A DNA stretch of 6,284 nt from an uncultured Acidimicrobiales bacterium (GTDB lineage Bacteria; Actinomycetota; Acidimicrobiia; Acidimicrobiales; Aldehydirespiratoraceae): the NCBI GenBank assembly GCA_938091985.1, contig CALKOE010000225.1, positions 1 to 6,284 on the forward strand. The letters are read 5' to 3'. This document shows positions 1 through 6,192 of this stretch, in pieces. The position numbers were made by a program, and so were the translations under genes. Below the pieces are notes generated by a model. That model saw only the letters and a list, made by a program, of their open reading frames with translations, was not told where the DNA came from and did not search any database. Numbering within the stretch: position 1 is the stretch's first letter; each line of letters opens with the position of its first letter.

Positions 1-828
1 GTCGCCCGTGGTGAGCTCGGCGAGCCGGAACAGCTCGTCGAGGAGCTGGGTGTGGATCACGAGCTGCCGGGGGTTGGTGCCGCGCTCGTGGGTGAGGGTC
101 GAACCTGACACACCCCACCCGCCGTGGAGTGGCCCGATCAACTGGTCGTCGGCGACGAGCGCTCCGTCGAAGAACACCTCGTTGAAGTCGGCTTCGTCGG
201 TGATCTGGCGCAGCGGTCGGATTTCGATTCCCGGCGCTCGCATGTCGACCATGAACGCCGAGATGCCTCGGTTCTTGCGCGCGTCGGGGTCAGTGCGGGC
301 GAGGCAGAGTCCCCAGTCGGCGAACTGGGCGTAGGAGGTCCACACCTTCTGGCCGTGGAGCTCCCAACCGCCGGACACCTTGACGGCCTTCGTCGACACC
401 GCTGCGAGGTCGGACCCCGCGTCGGGTTCGGAGAAGAGCTGGCAGAAGAGTTGGTCGGCGTTGAGAATGCTCGGCAGCCAGCGCTGCTTTTGTTCATCGG
501 TGCCGTGCGCGAGCACGGTCGGCCCGACGAGGTTGACGCCGATTCGGCCCACGATCTCGGGGGCGCGGGCCCGAGCCAGCTCCTCTTGCACGATGTAGTG
601 GTGCAGCGGGTCGGCGTCGCGACCGCCGTAGTCGGTGGGCCAGGTCACGCCGACGAAGCCGGCGTCTGCCAGCTGGCGTTGCCAACCGCGAAGGAAGGCG
701 ACCTCCTCGGCGAGGTCGTCGAAAAGGGGTGGCAAGCCTACGCCGTATTCCCATGGGAGGTTGGCGCGCAGCCAGCTCCTGCATTCGGTCCGGAAGGCTT
801 CTTGCTCCGGCGTCGGCGTCAGGTCCAC
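1..828 (-). CDS. Acyl-CoA dehydrogenase, catalytic-type subunit (partial, 3' end outside window)
   Basis: Flavin-dependent alpha,beta-dehydrogenation of an acyl-CoA in the cytoplasm. The 276 visible residues contain the N-terminal helical domain (LTPTPEQEAFRTECRSWL near residues 3-20; GVTWPTDYGGR at 60-70), then the FAD/substrate signature of the middle domain (CQLFSEPDAGSDL, 129-141; KVWTSYAQFADW, 161-172). The window ends just after LTHERGTNP. Glu248 in that motif falls where isovaleryl-CoA dehydrogenase and the mycobacterial FadE26 type place the catalytic base in helix G. Family members are about 380-400 residues, so roughly 110 C-terminal residues are missing at the edge. The start is GTG at 828-826: an in-frame TAA lies only 12 bases upstream (840-838), and no Shine-Dalgarno is visible, so the message may be leaderless. 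The gene is divergent from a second acyl-CoA dehydrogenase-like gene, suggesting the two form a heteromer. Family is certain; substrate is unknown. Confidence 0.93.
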   Translation of the reverse strand, partial: MDLTPTPEQEAFRTECRSWLRANLPWEYGVGLPPLFDDLAEEVAFLRGWQRQLADAGFVGVTWPTDYGGRDADPLHHYIVQEELARARAPEIVGRIGVNLVGPTVLAHGTDEQKQRWLPSILNADQLFCQLFSEPDAGSDLAAVSTKAVKVSGGWELHGQKVWTSYAQFADWGLCLARTDPDARKNRGISAFMVDMRAPGIEIRPLRQITDEADFNEVFFDGALVADDQLIGPLHGGWGVSGSTLTHERGTNPRQLVIHTQLLDELFRLAELTTGD

Positions 829-896
829 CGCGTGGGTTTACCAGGCAGGTGACACAAGTGTCAGAAACTGCGATGTCGATCTACGATGCCCCACCA
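829..896. promoter_or_regulatory. Divergent promoter region between the two acyl-CoA dehydrogenase genes
   Basis: The 68 bases between the two chosen start codons must drive transcription both ways. Leftward, CTGACA (864-859) and TAAACC (840-835), 18 bases apart, form a weak -35/-10 pair that would place the transcription start at or next to the GTG at 828. Rightward, TACGAT (882-887) is a good -10 match, with 9 bases to the ATG at 897, again giving almost no leader. The palindrome at 850-863 lies between the leftward -35 and -10 and near the rightward -35 position. All promoter calls are by eye from consensus. Confidence 0.4.
850..863. promoter_or_regulatory. Palindromic operator candidate TGACACAAGTGTCA
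   Basis: Perfect inverted repeat TGACAC-AA-GTGTCA, six-base arms with a two-base centre, in the gap between divergent acyl-CoA dehydrogenase genes. Size, symmetry and position are those of a site for a dimeric repressor such as the TetR- or GntR-type regulators common in acyl-CoA catabolism. It does not match the KstR or KstR2 motifs as I recall them, and no regulator gene is in view. The left arm overlaps AGGTGA (847-852), which could instead be a ribosome binding site for an alternative GTG start at 858. Confidence 0.45.
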
Positions 897-1931
897 ATGG
901 ACTTCGACCTCTCCGCTGACCAGAACGCACTCCGAGAAGCAGCGAAAGATCTTCTCGACGCCGAATGCGGATCGGATCGCGTGCGGGCATCGGAAGGCTT
1001 CGACGCCGAGTTGTGGGCCGCAATGGTCGAACAAGGGTGGACAGGTATTGCCGTTGACGAATCGCTTGGCGGCGTTGGGCTCGGCACCGTGGAGGCCACC
1101 GTCCTGCTCGAGCAGGCCGGTGCCCACGTCGCCCCGGTGCCGCTCGCTCAGCAGTTGATCGCCCTCGAGGCTCTCGCCACCACCGAGTGGGGTCCTGCGT
1201 TGCTCACCGGCGAGTCCATCGCGGCAGTGGTGCGGACACCGTTGGAGATCGACGCGAACGGCGCTGTGTCCGGTCGTCCGGAACCCGTGATCTTCGGCGC
1301 GCGTGCGGACGTGCTCATCGCTCCGGCTGGTGACTCGCTCGTGGCGGTCGACCTTCGTGGCATCGAGCGCACAGCCGAACCGGCAATGGACATCACCCGG
1401 GAGTTGGCGTGGATCGAACTCGACCATGCGCCCGCCGCGGTCGTGGGCGACGCGGAGGCGGTTGCGGCCCACCTCGACCGTGGCGCGATCTATCACTCGG
1501 CGGAGATGCTCGGCGGAGCCGAGACGGTGATGCAGCTCGCGGTGGATTATGCGAAGGAACGCGAACAATTCGGTCGTCCGATCGGCAGCTTCCAGGCGGT
1601 CAAGCACCGATGTGCCGACATGCTCGTCGATGTCGAGGGGATGCGTTCGGCGGTGTATCACGCGGCGTGGGCGCTCGGGGCCGGCGATGCCGACGGACCA
1701 GTCGCAGCGGCGACTGCGAAGGTGTGGTGCAGCGATGCCGCGGTTCGAGTGGCGGAGTCCGCTTTACAGGTCCATGGCGGTATCGGCTTCACCTGGGAGT
1801 CCGATGTGCACCTCTATCTCAAACGCGCACAGCTCGATTCGGTGGCATTCGGCGATGCCCGTCACCACCGAAAAAGACTCGCATCGCTGTTGGCGGCGCG
1901 GCTGGAAACTGGCGGCTCGGTCCTCGGTTGA
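897..1931 (+). CDS. Acyl-CoA dehydrogenase-like protein, probable non-catalytic partner subunit
   Basis: A 344-residue acyl-CoA dehydrogenase family protein. The C-terminal helical domain is clear (YAKEREQFGRPIGSFQAVKH around 218-237; HGGIGFTWESDVHLYLKRA, 293-311). The middle domain is short and lacks the usual S/T-EP-x-x-GSD flavin motif. Aligned by eye on YAKEREQFG, the helix G base position (Glu254 of isovaleryl-CoA, Thr255 of medium-chain dehydrogenase) is Gly196. The other usual base position (Glu376 of the medium-chain enzyme) is Phe318, in AFGDARH. Neither has a Glu, which suits the inactive half of an alpha2-beta2 enzyme like those of mycobacterial cholesterol side-chain degradation; the divergent neighbour at 1-828 supplies the Glu. 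Start: MDFDLSADQ matches the family N-terminus and sits behind a TACGAT -10. Upstream in-frame alternatives are ATG 873 and GTG 858, the latter with AGGTGA at 847-852. The PhyH gene follows after 27 nt. Confidence 0.9.
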   Translation: MDFDLSADQNALREAAKDLLDAECGSDRVRASEGFDAELWAAMVEQGWTGIAVDESLGGVGLGTVEATVLLEQAGAHVAPVPLAQQLIALEALATTEWGPALLTGESIAAVVRTPLEIDANGAVSGRPEPVIFGARADVLIAPAGDSLVAVDLRGIERTAEPAMDITRELAWIELDHAPAAVVGDAEAVAAHLDRGAIYHSAEMLGGAETVMQLAVDYAKEREQFGRPIGSFQAVKHRCADMLVDVEGMRSAVYHAAWALGAGDADGPVAAATAKVWCSDAAVRVAESALQVHGGIGFTWESDVHLYLKRAQLDSVAFGDARHHRKRLASLLAARLETGGSVLG

Positions 1932-1946
1932 CCACACTGGACGGGC

Positions 1947-1954
1947 AAGGAGGT
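1947..1954 (+). promoter_or_regulatory. Strong ribosome binding site for the PhyH-family gene
   Basis: AAGGAGGT, a full match to the anti-Shine-Dalgarno end of 16S rRNA, ends 4 bases before the ATG at 1959. It fixes that start and is the only strong Shine-Dalgarno sequence in the window, which fits an internal gene of a two-gene transcript rather than a leaderless first gene. Confidence 0.85.
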
Positions 1955-1958
1955 CGCC

Positions 1959-3206
1959 ATGACGATCGACCATCGGACCCGACTCCAGAAGAACGAGCGA
2001 GCGCTGCAACGAGATGAGGTCTTCGACGACGTCATCTCCACTGCTCTGCAGACCCACGGCGATCTCGCCGGTCGCGGTGCGACGTACAAGGACGCACCGT
2101 CGCTCGGGCTCCACGTTGACGGTCGCGGACTGACCCTCGAGGTTCGCGACGGAGTGCTGACCGCGGCTGCCGGTGTGGATACGGCTGGGGTCGTGGCCGA
2201 GATGGCCGAAGACGCCCTGTCCGACCTTGTGCAGGACAGTCAGTCGACGATGGGCCTCGCGATGACGTCGCGTGTGCAGCTCACCGCCGGCAGCATCAAC
2301 GAGTGGATCGGCTGGGAGCCGATCCTTCGGGCGCTGTTCGATGGCCGCAAGGTGCACGAGACCGGCGACGTGACCTTTGCCGACCTCGATGGCAAGCCAC
2401 TCGACCTCACTCGCTCGTTCACCATCGACGACGACCACGAAGAGATCGGCCACTTTCTGCAGGAGGCGGGCTTCCTCCACATCACCAACGTGTTCGAAGA
2501 AGACGAGATGGCGACGGTCGCGGCCGATATCGATCACTGGATCGACAAGGCGACGCCGGACGACGGCGAGTCCTGGTGGGCGACCGACGATGCCGGCATC
2601 AACCAGGCAGTGCGAGTCCTCTTCTTCTACGAGAAGTCCGAGGCGCTTCGTGACCTGGTCGAGAGCGACCGTTACCAGTGGCTTGCCGGGCTGACCGGCG
2701 ACTCACATCAGCACAAGGGTGGCGCCGAGGGCCTCGTGAAGCCGCTGGGGATCGTGAAGGGCTTGTCGGATCTGCCGTGGCACAAGGACTGCGGCCAGGG
2801 TCGCCACTCCTACATGTGCAATTCCATGACCACGGGGATCTCCGTCACCGGTGCCGACCGCGTGAGCGGCGCGCTCGGCGTGATCCCCGGATCGCATCGG
2901 GCCAACACGATGGCCACCGGACGCGACCCGCTTCTCGATCTCGAGCCTCGCATGCTCGAGACCCAGACCGGCGACGTGACGGTGCATTGCAGCGACACGC
3001 TCCACCGAGCGCACCCACCGATCGAACGTCCTCGCAAGGTCGTCTACTCAGGCTTCGGACTCGCACCCATTCCCGGCGACGAGGTGAAGCCGAATCCTCG
3101 CTACAGCCGCGAGGCCCGGGCCGAACTCACCGATGTGCAGGATCGAATCTCGGCCGCTGACAACCCCGAGGCCAGCGAGCGCTATACCCCCGGCCGCGGT
3201 CGCTGA
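1959..3206 (+). CDS. Phytanoyl-CoA dioxygenase (PhyH) family oxygenase with N-terminal SCP2-like domain
   Basis: A 415-residue Fe(II)/2-oxoglutarate-dependent oxygenase. The PhyH domain runs from about residue 158 to 370. WHKD gives the iron ligands His275 and Asp277; GALGVIPGSHR (304-314) is the family's characteristic strand; GDVTVHCSDTLH places the distal iron ligand at His349, ten residues after GD as in PhyH proteins. Arg359 is the likely 2-oxoglutarate carboxylate ligand. Asp277 argues for a hydroxylase rather than a halogenase. About 150 residues precede this domain, more than usual. Residues about 45-135 (LTLEVRDGVLTAA, then a helical stretch and RALFDGRKVHETG) resemble an SCP2 sterol/acyl-CoA carrier fold; this is a pattern impression without a decisive motif. 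No signal peptide or membrane segment is visible. It is cotranscribed with the acyl-CoA dehydrogenase-like gene 27 nt upstream, so the substrate is plausibly a CoA thioester. The family is broad and the substrate is unproven. Confidence 0.92.
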   Translation: MTIDHRTRLQKNERALQRDEVFDDVISTALQTHGDLAGRGATYKDAPSLGLHVDGRGLTLEVRDGVLTAAAGVDTAGVVAEMAEDALSDLVQDSQSTMGLAMTSRVQLTAGSINEWIGWEPILRALFDGRKVHETGDVTFADLDGKPLDLTRSFTIDDDHEEIGHFLQEAGFLHITNVFEEDEMATVAADIDHWIDKATPDDGESWWATDDAGINQAVRVLFFYEKSEALRDLVESDRYQWLAGLTGDSHQHKGGAEGLVKPLGIVKGLSDLPWHKDCGQGRHSYMCNSMTTGISVTGADRVSGALGVIPGSHRANTMATGRDPLLDLEPRMLETQTGDVTVHCSDTLHRAHPPIERPRKVVYSGFGLAPIPGDEVKPNPRYSREARAELTDVQDRISAADNPEASERYTPGRGR

Positions 3207-3239
3207 AGATGTAGCGGGGGTCAGACACCCGCTACATCT
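3207..3239. terminator. Stem-loop terminator between convergent genes
   Basis: AGATGTAGCGGG (3207-3218) is perfectly complementary to CCCGCTACATCT (3228-3239), giving a 12-bp stem with a 9-base loop. It begins directly after the PhyH stop codon. Its right arm contains the stop codon of the opposing VOC gene (3234-3232). No T-tract follows on either strand, as is common for high-GC actinobacterial terminators. Being symmetric, it can act on both converging transcripts. Confidence 0.75.
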
Positions 3240-3663
3240 CGAAGCACTGGACCTCGACCATCATCGGTAGGAGATAGCCGACGTAGAAGTTGTGGAGCTT
3301 CAGCACGCCGTGGTCCTCGACTTCGTAGTCGATCACGTCGACGCGGTCGTCTCGTTCGGCGTAGGCCTTGGCCCGAGCGAGGACCTCGTGGAGCTGGTCG
3401 ACAGTGTCGACCGCGAGGCCGAAGTGATCGAGGCGAGGTGTCGTCATCGGCTTCTCGTCGGCGATGAGGAACACGAACTGGTCGTAGCTGTGGACGCCCA
3501 TCACGAGTCGCGTGCGGTCCTCGGTCATGGTCGGGTGTTCGACCCAGCCGAAGACTTCGGAGTAGAAGGCGGTGATGTCGGCGCGGCCCTGCTCGTCGAG
3601 CGCGTCGGCGGGCATGCTCATCGCGACATGGTTGAAGCGCGTGGGTCCGGTGAACTCGCTCAT
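3232..3663 (-). CDS. VOC superfamily metalloprotein (glyoxalase/extradiol dioxygenase fold)
   Basis: A 143-residue protein with the two beta-alpha-beta-beta-beta modules of the vicinal oxygen chelate superfamily, close to the usual single-chain length. The first module starts FNHVAMSM (His12) and holds ADITAFYSEVFGW, the typical helix. The second starts LDHFGLAV (His80) and ends MMVEVQCFE (Glu137). His12, His80 and Glu137 are the expected metal ligands. The strand QFVFLIA, where glyoxalase I usually has a fourth ligand Glu, has none, so the site looks like the two-His/one-carboxylate type of extradiol dioxygenases or fosfomycin-resistance proteins rather than glyoxalase I. Reaction and substrate are not deducible. 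Its ATG overlaps the TGA of the upstream alcohol dehydrogenase as ATGA, and no strong Shine-Dalgarno is seen, so translation is probably coupled. It is the last gene of the minus-strand operon and its stop lies inside the terminator stem. Confidence 0.9.
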   Translation of the reverse strand: MSEFTGPTRFNHVAMSMPADALDEQGRADITAFYSEVFGWVEHPTMTEDRTRLVMGVHSYDQFVFLIADEKPMTTPRLDHFGLAVDTVDQLHEVLARAKAYAERDDRVDVIDYEVEDHGVLKLHNFYVGYLLPMMVEVQCFEM

Positions 3664-4679
3664 GGTCGAACCATTGCCTTTCCCGGGATCTCTCCCGCAC
3701 GGAGCCGCTGCATCGTCGGCAGCAGGTGGTCGAGGGGTACTGCATCAGCGTCGATGAGTTCGTCGATCGGAAACGAACCCGAACCGATCAGCGCGAGTGC
3801 GTCGTCGAACCCTGCGGCGTCGTAGTTGAACGCACCGGTGACTCGGAGCTCGTTGAGGATGATGCGATTGGTGTCGAGCTTCGGGTAGTCGAGGCCGGTG
3901 CCGACCAGCACCTGGATGCCGCCGGGGGAGAGCTGGGTGAGTCCCATCTCGATCGCCGAGCGGGCGCCGGAGGTCTCGAACATGACGGGTACGGCCTCGG
4001 CGACCGGTTCGCCCGGGTGGGCGGTGACTTCGAGGTCGCCTACGGCTCGTACCGATGCGCCGAGTCGCGTCGCGAGCGCAGCTCGACCCTCGCCGGGCTC
4101 GACTGCGATGGTGTGAATTCCGCGCGCCGTGAGGATCGCGATGATCGCGGCGCCGATGGGCCCGGCGCCGGTGACGAGGGCGCTCTGATCATCGGCGATT
4201 CCCGAGAGGGTGACTGCATGCAAGGCGACGGCCAAGGGCTCGGTGTAGGCCGCGGCGCGGGCTTCGATGCCTGGGGGCACCACGACGAGTCGATCGCCGG
4301 GCACGCCCACGTACTCGGCAAAGGCGCCGCGCTCGACCGCCGTCCCCGCCTCGGGACGGTTCTGGCAGAGGCTTGTCCGCCCTGCTCGGCAGAGATCGCA
4401 CGTGCCGCACACAGGTGATGGAAGCCCGACCACGAGTGTCCCCGGATCGAGGCCCGTGGCTCCGGGCTCCACAATTCGACCGGACCATTCGTGACCGAAG
4501 ACGGCATCTGGAGTGCCCCATCCGTCGAGCATCATGTGGAGGTCGGTGCCGCAGATTCCGCAGTACTCCACCGCAATGAGCGCGTTAGTCACCGAGTCGG
4601 GCCGAGGCAATGAGACGATGTCGACCTCGCCGGGGCGCCGGTAGACGGCAGCGTTCATCGTGGCGGGTGAGCCAGTCAT
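3660..4679 (-). CDS. Zinc-dependent medium-chain alcohol dehydrogenase
   Basis: A 339-residue member of the zinc-containing medium-chain dehydrogenase/reductase family, oxidising an alcohol to a carbonyl with a nicotinamide cofactor. Catalytic zinc site: Cys43 in CGICGTDLH, His63-Glu64 in FGHEWSG, and Glu147 in YTEPLAVALH. Structural zinc site: Cys91, Cys94, Cys97 and Cys105 in CGTCDLCRAG and onward. The Rossmann motif GAGPIG (171-176) and acidic Glu194 at the end of the second strand (IAVEPGEGR) favour NAD over NADP. All expected residues are present and the length is normal, so the enzyme should be active. The start at 4679 has only a poorly spaced GAGG. The ATG at 4658 (MNAAVYRRPGE) fits the family N-terminus equally well. 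It lies 46 nt after the acyl-CoA ligase and overlaps the VOC gene by four bases. The substrate is not readable; a hydroxylated intermediate of this pathway is plausible. Confidence 0.93.
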   Translation of the reverse strand: MTGSPATMNAAVYRRPGEVDIVSLPRPDSVTNALIAVEYCGICGTDLHMMLDGWGTPDAVFGHEWSGRIVEPGATGLDPGTLVVGLPSPVCGTCDLCRAGRTSLCQNRPEAGTAVERGAFAEYVGVPGDRLVVVPPGIEARAAAYTEPLAVALHAVTLSGIADDQSALVTGAGPIGAAIIAILTARGIHTIAVEPGEGRAALATRLGASVRAVGDLEVTAHPGEPVAEAVPVMFETSGARSAIEMGLTQLSPGGIQVLVGTGLDYPKLDTNRIILNELRVTGAFNYDAAGFDDALALIGSGSFPIDELIDADAVPLDHLLPTMQRLRAGEIPGKAMVRP

Positions 4680-4725
4680 GGCCTCAGCTTCGTCCCGATC
4701 GCCGCGTCATGCGAATCGTCGGGGC

Positions 4726-6123
4726 CTAAGAGAGCCTCGCCGCCAGGCCCGCTCGGTCAACCTTGCCAGAGGCCAACACCGGGAACTCATCGAGGAGTTC
4801 GATGCGTTCTGGTGTGATGTAGCGAGCCGCACCACGTTCGTGAAACCAGCTCTGGCATTCGGCCAAGTCGAATCCATCGGGCGCGATCACGAACGCGGCG
4901 ACTCGCTCGCCGAGCCGTTCGTCGGGCTCAGAGACAGCCACGGCAGCGCGGATGGCGGGATGCGCCTCGAGGTGTTGCTCGACTTCGCTGGCCGAGATGT
5001 TCTCGCCGGCGCGGATGATCCGATCGCCGAGCCGGCCGGTGATGGTGAGCCAGCCGTCGTCGATCGTGGCGAGGTCGCCGGTACGAAACCAACCGTCGAC
5101 GAAGTGCTCGCTGGTGCGGTCAGGGTCGAGATAGCCCCGCGCAAGTTCGGGACCCCGAACCCACAGCCCATTGTCGCTGTCGACGCGAATCTCCGAGCCG
5201 CCGAACGGTCGCCCGTCGGTACCGATCATCCGGTTCGGCGGGTCGTCGTGACGGCTCGTGGTGATGGTCGGCGCCTCAGTGGATCCGTAGGCCCGCTTCA
5301 CCACGGCGCCGAGCTGTGCGCCGGCCCGCTCCGCGAAGGATGGGCTCACGCCGGCGCCACCGCAGGAGATCAGTCGTAGCGATGTCACCCGGTCCGGCCG
5401 GAACTCGGGGTGGTCCATCAATCCAATGAAGAACGTGGGTGGCCCCACCATCCAGGTGACCCCCTCGGCTTCGATCAGGTCGAGCGCGCCGCCCGGGTCC
5501 CACTTCGACATCAGTACCGCGGTTGCGCCCACGGCGCCCGGGACGAGCACCGCGTGGAGTAGACCCGACACATGCGCGAGTGGCGCGGGCATGAGCACGA
5601 CGTCGTCTGCACTGAACCCGTGGACTTCCACTGATTCCGAGGCCTTGTAGGCCAACGAGCCATGGGTGTGGACCACACCCTTGGGCGCACCGGTGCTCCC
5701 GGATGTGAACATCACGAGGGCATCGTCGTTGTCCGCCACGCTCATGGCGGGCACGGCGCCGCCGCTGAGCTGCTCTACGGTCGCCGCCCCTGGTGTCGAC
5801 AAGAGTGGCGCGCCCGGTGCGCTGATCAAGAGCGCGGGTTCGGACTGCTCGAGTGCTTGTTCGAGTTGGGCGGGCCCAGCGAGCGGGTGAAGCGCGACGG
5901 GAACCACTCCGATCTTCCAGCACGCCCGGTAGACCACGATCGCGTCGATGCTGACCGGGAGCTGGAAGGCCACTCGATCGCCGTGGCCGATCCCGCGAGC
6001 GTTGAGCGCACCGGCGAGCCGCGCGGTGCGCAAATCGAGGTCGGCCGTGGAGAGCCGCGTGTCGCCGTGCACCACGAGGGTGGGGTTCGAAGGCGCGGCT
6101 CCGAGGAGGTGATTGAGATCCAT
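4726..6123 (-). CDS. AMP-forming acyl-CoA ligase (class I adenylate-forming enzyme)
   Basis: A compact 465-residue ligase that would activate a carboxylic acid to its CoA thioester via an acyl-adenylate. Motifs in order: P-loop-like TSGSTGAPKG (140-149); YGSTEA (279-284); GWFRTGD (344-350); the hinge GRLGDRIIRAGENIS (363-377); and the C-terminal catalytic lysine Lys454 in LASGKVDR. The hinge reads RAGEN rather than the commoner GGEN, and GRLGD rather than GR-x-KD; both look conservative. The core is complete, so it should be active. No phosphopantetheine carrier or condensation domain is present, which rules out a peptide synthetase module. The ATG at 6123 (MDLNHLLGA) was chosen because family similarity begins there. 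A TTG at 6177 would add 18 residues unlike the family and run through the promoter gap. It is the first gene of the ligase-dehydrogenase-VOC operon, divergent from a lipoprotein gene. Fatty, alicyclic and steroid acids are all possible substrates. Confidence 0.92.
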   Translation of the reverse strand: MDLNHLLGAAPSNPTLVVHGDTRLSTADLDLRTARLAGALNARGIGHGDRVAFQLPVSIDAIVVYRACWKIGVVPVALHPLAGPAQLEQALEQSEPALLISAPGAPLLSTPGAATVEQLSGGAVPAMSVADNDDALVMFTSGSTGAPKGVVHTHGSLAYKASESVEVHGFSADDVVLMPAPLAHVSGLLHAVLVPGAVGATAVLMSKWDPGGALDLIEAEGVTWMVGPPTFFIGLMDHPEFRPDRVTSLRLISCGGAGVSPSFAERAGAQLGAVVKRAYGSTEAPTITTSRHDDPPNRMIGTDGRPFGGSEIRVDSDNGLWVRGPELARGYLDPDRTSEHFVDGWFRTGDLATIDDGWLTITGRLGDRIIRAGENISASEVEQHLEAHPAIRAAVAVSEPDERLGERVAAFVIAPDGFDLAECQSWFHERGAARYITPERIELLDEFPVLASGKVDRAGLAARLS

Positions 6124-6192
6124 GGCTGGGCTGAATGCTAGGGCTGCCCGACCACCTCGGCCCCACCGACTGAGCAAGTACCGTTGTCTGCC
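6124..6192. promoter_or_regulatory. Divergent promoter region between acyl-CoA ligase and lipoprotein genes
   Basis: A 69-base gap between opposite start codons. Leftward, TAGCAT (6140-6135) fits the TANNNT -10 pattern 11 bases before the ligase ATG. Rightward, TACCGT (6179-6184) fits the same pattern 8 bases before the lipoprotein ATG, so that message would be almost leaderless. No convincing -35 box, Shine-Dalgarno or palindrome is seen, and the TGACAC palindrome of the other divergent gap does not recur here. Confidence 0.35.

Noticed and set aside
124..852. Long open frame on the plus strand opposite the first dehydrogenase, potentially 242 residues
   Set aside because: It is antisense to a clear acyl-CoA dehydrogenase, and its translation has no recognisable domain. 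High GC content keeps antisense frames open.
861..1661. 266-residue minus-strand open frame opposite the second dehydrogenase
   Set aside because: It lies antisense to well-conserved family motifs, is His/Arg-rich with no domain, and has no ribosome binding site.
1764..2537. 257-residue minus-strand open frame spanning the end of the second dehydrogenase and the start of the PhyH gene
   Set aside because: It crosses two real genes and their ribosome binding site on the opposite strand. It is a GC-driven shadow frame.
4680..4725. Possible hairpin in the gap between the ligase and alcohol dehydrogenase genes (CCCGA paired with TCGGG)
   Set aside because: Only five base pairs with a loop of about 20 bases, no extension and no T-tract. 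Such pairing is expected by chance at this GC content.
6124..6177. Extended N-terminus of the ligase from the TTG at 6177
   Set aside because: The extra 18 residues are Arg/Gly/Ala-rich and unlike the family. The ATG at 6123 begins exactly where family similarity begins and leaves room for a promoter.
6171..6180. TGAGCAAGTA as a degenerate copy of the TGACACAAGTGTCA palindrome
   Set aside because: It shares little beyond CAAGT and has no inverted partner, so it is not evidence for the same regulator.
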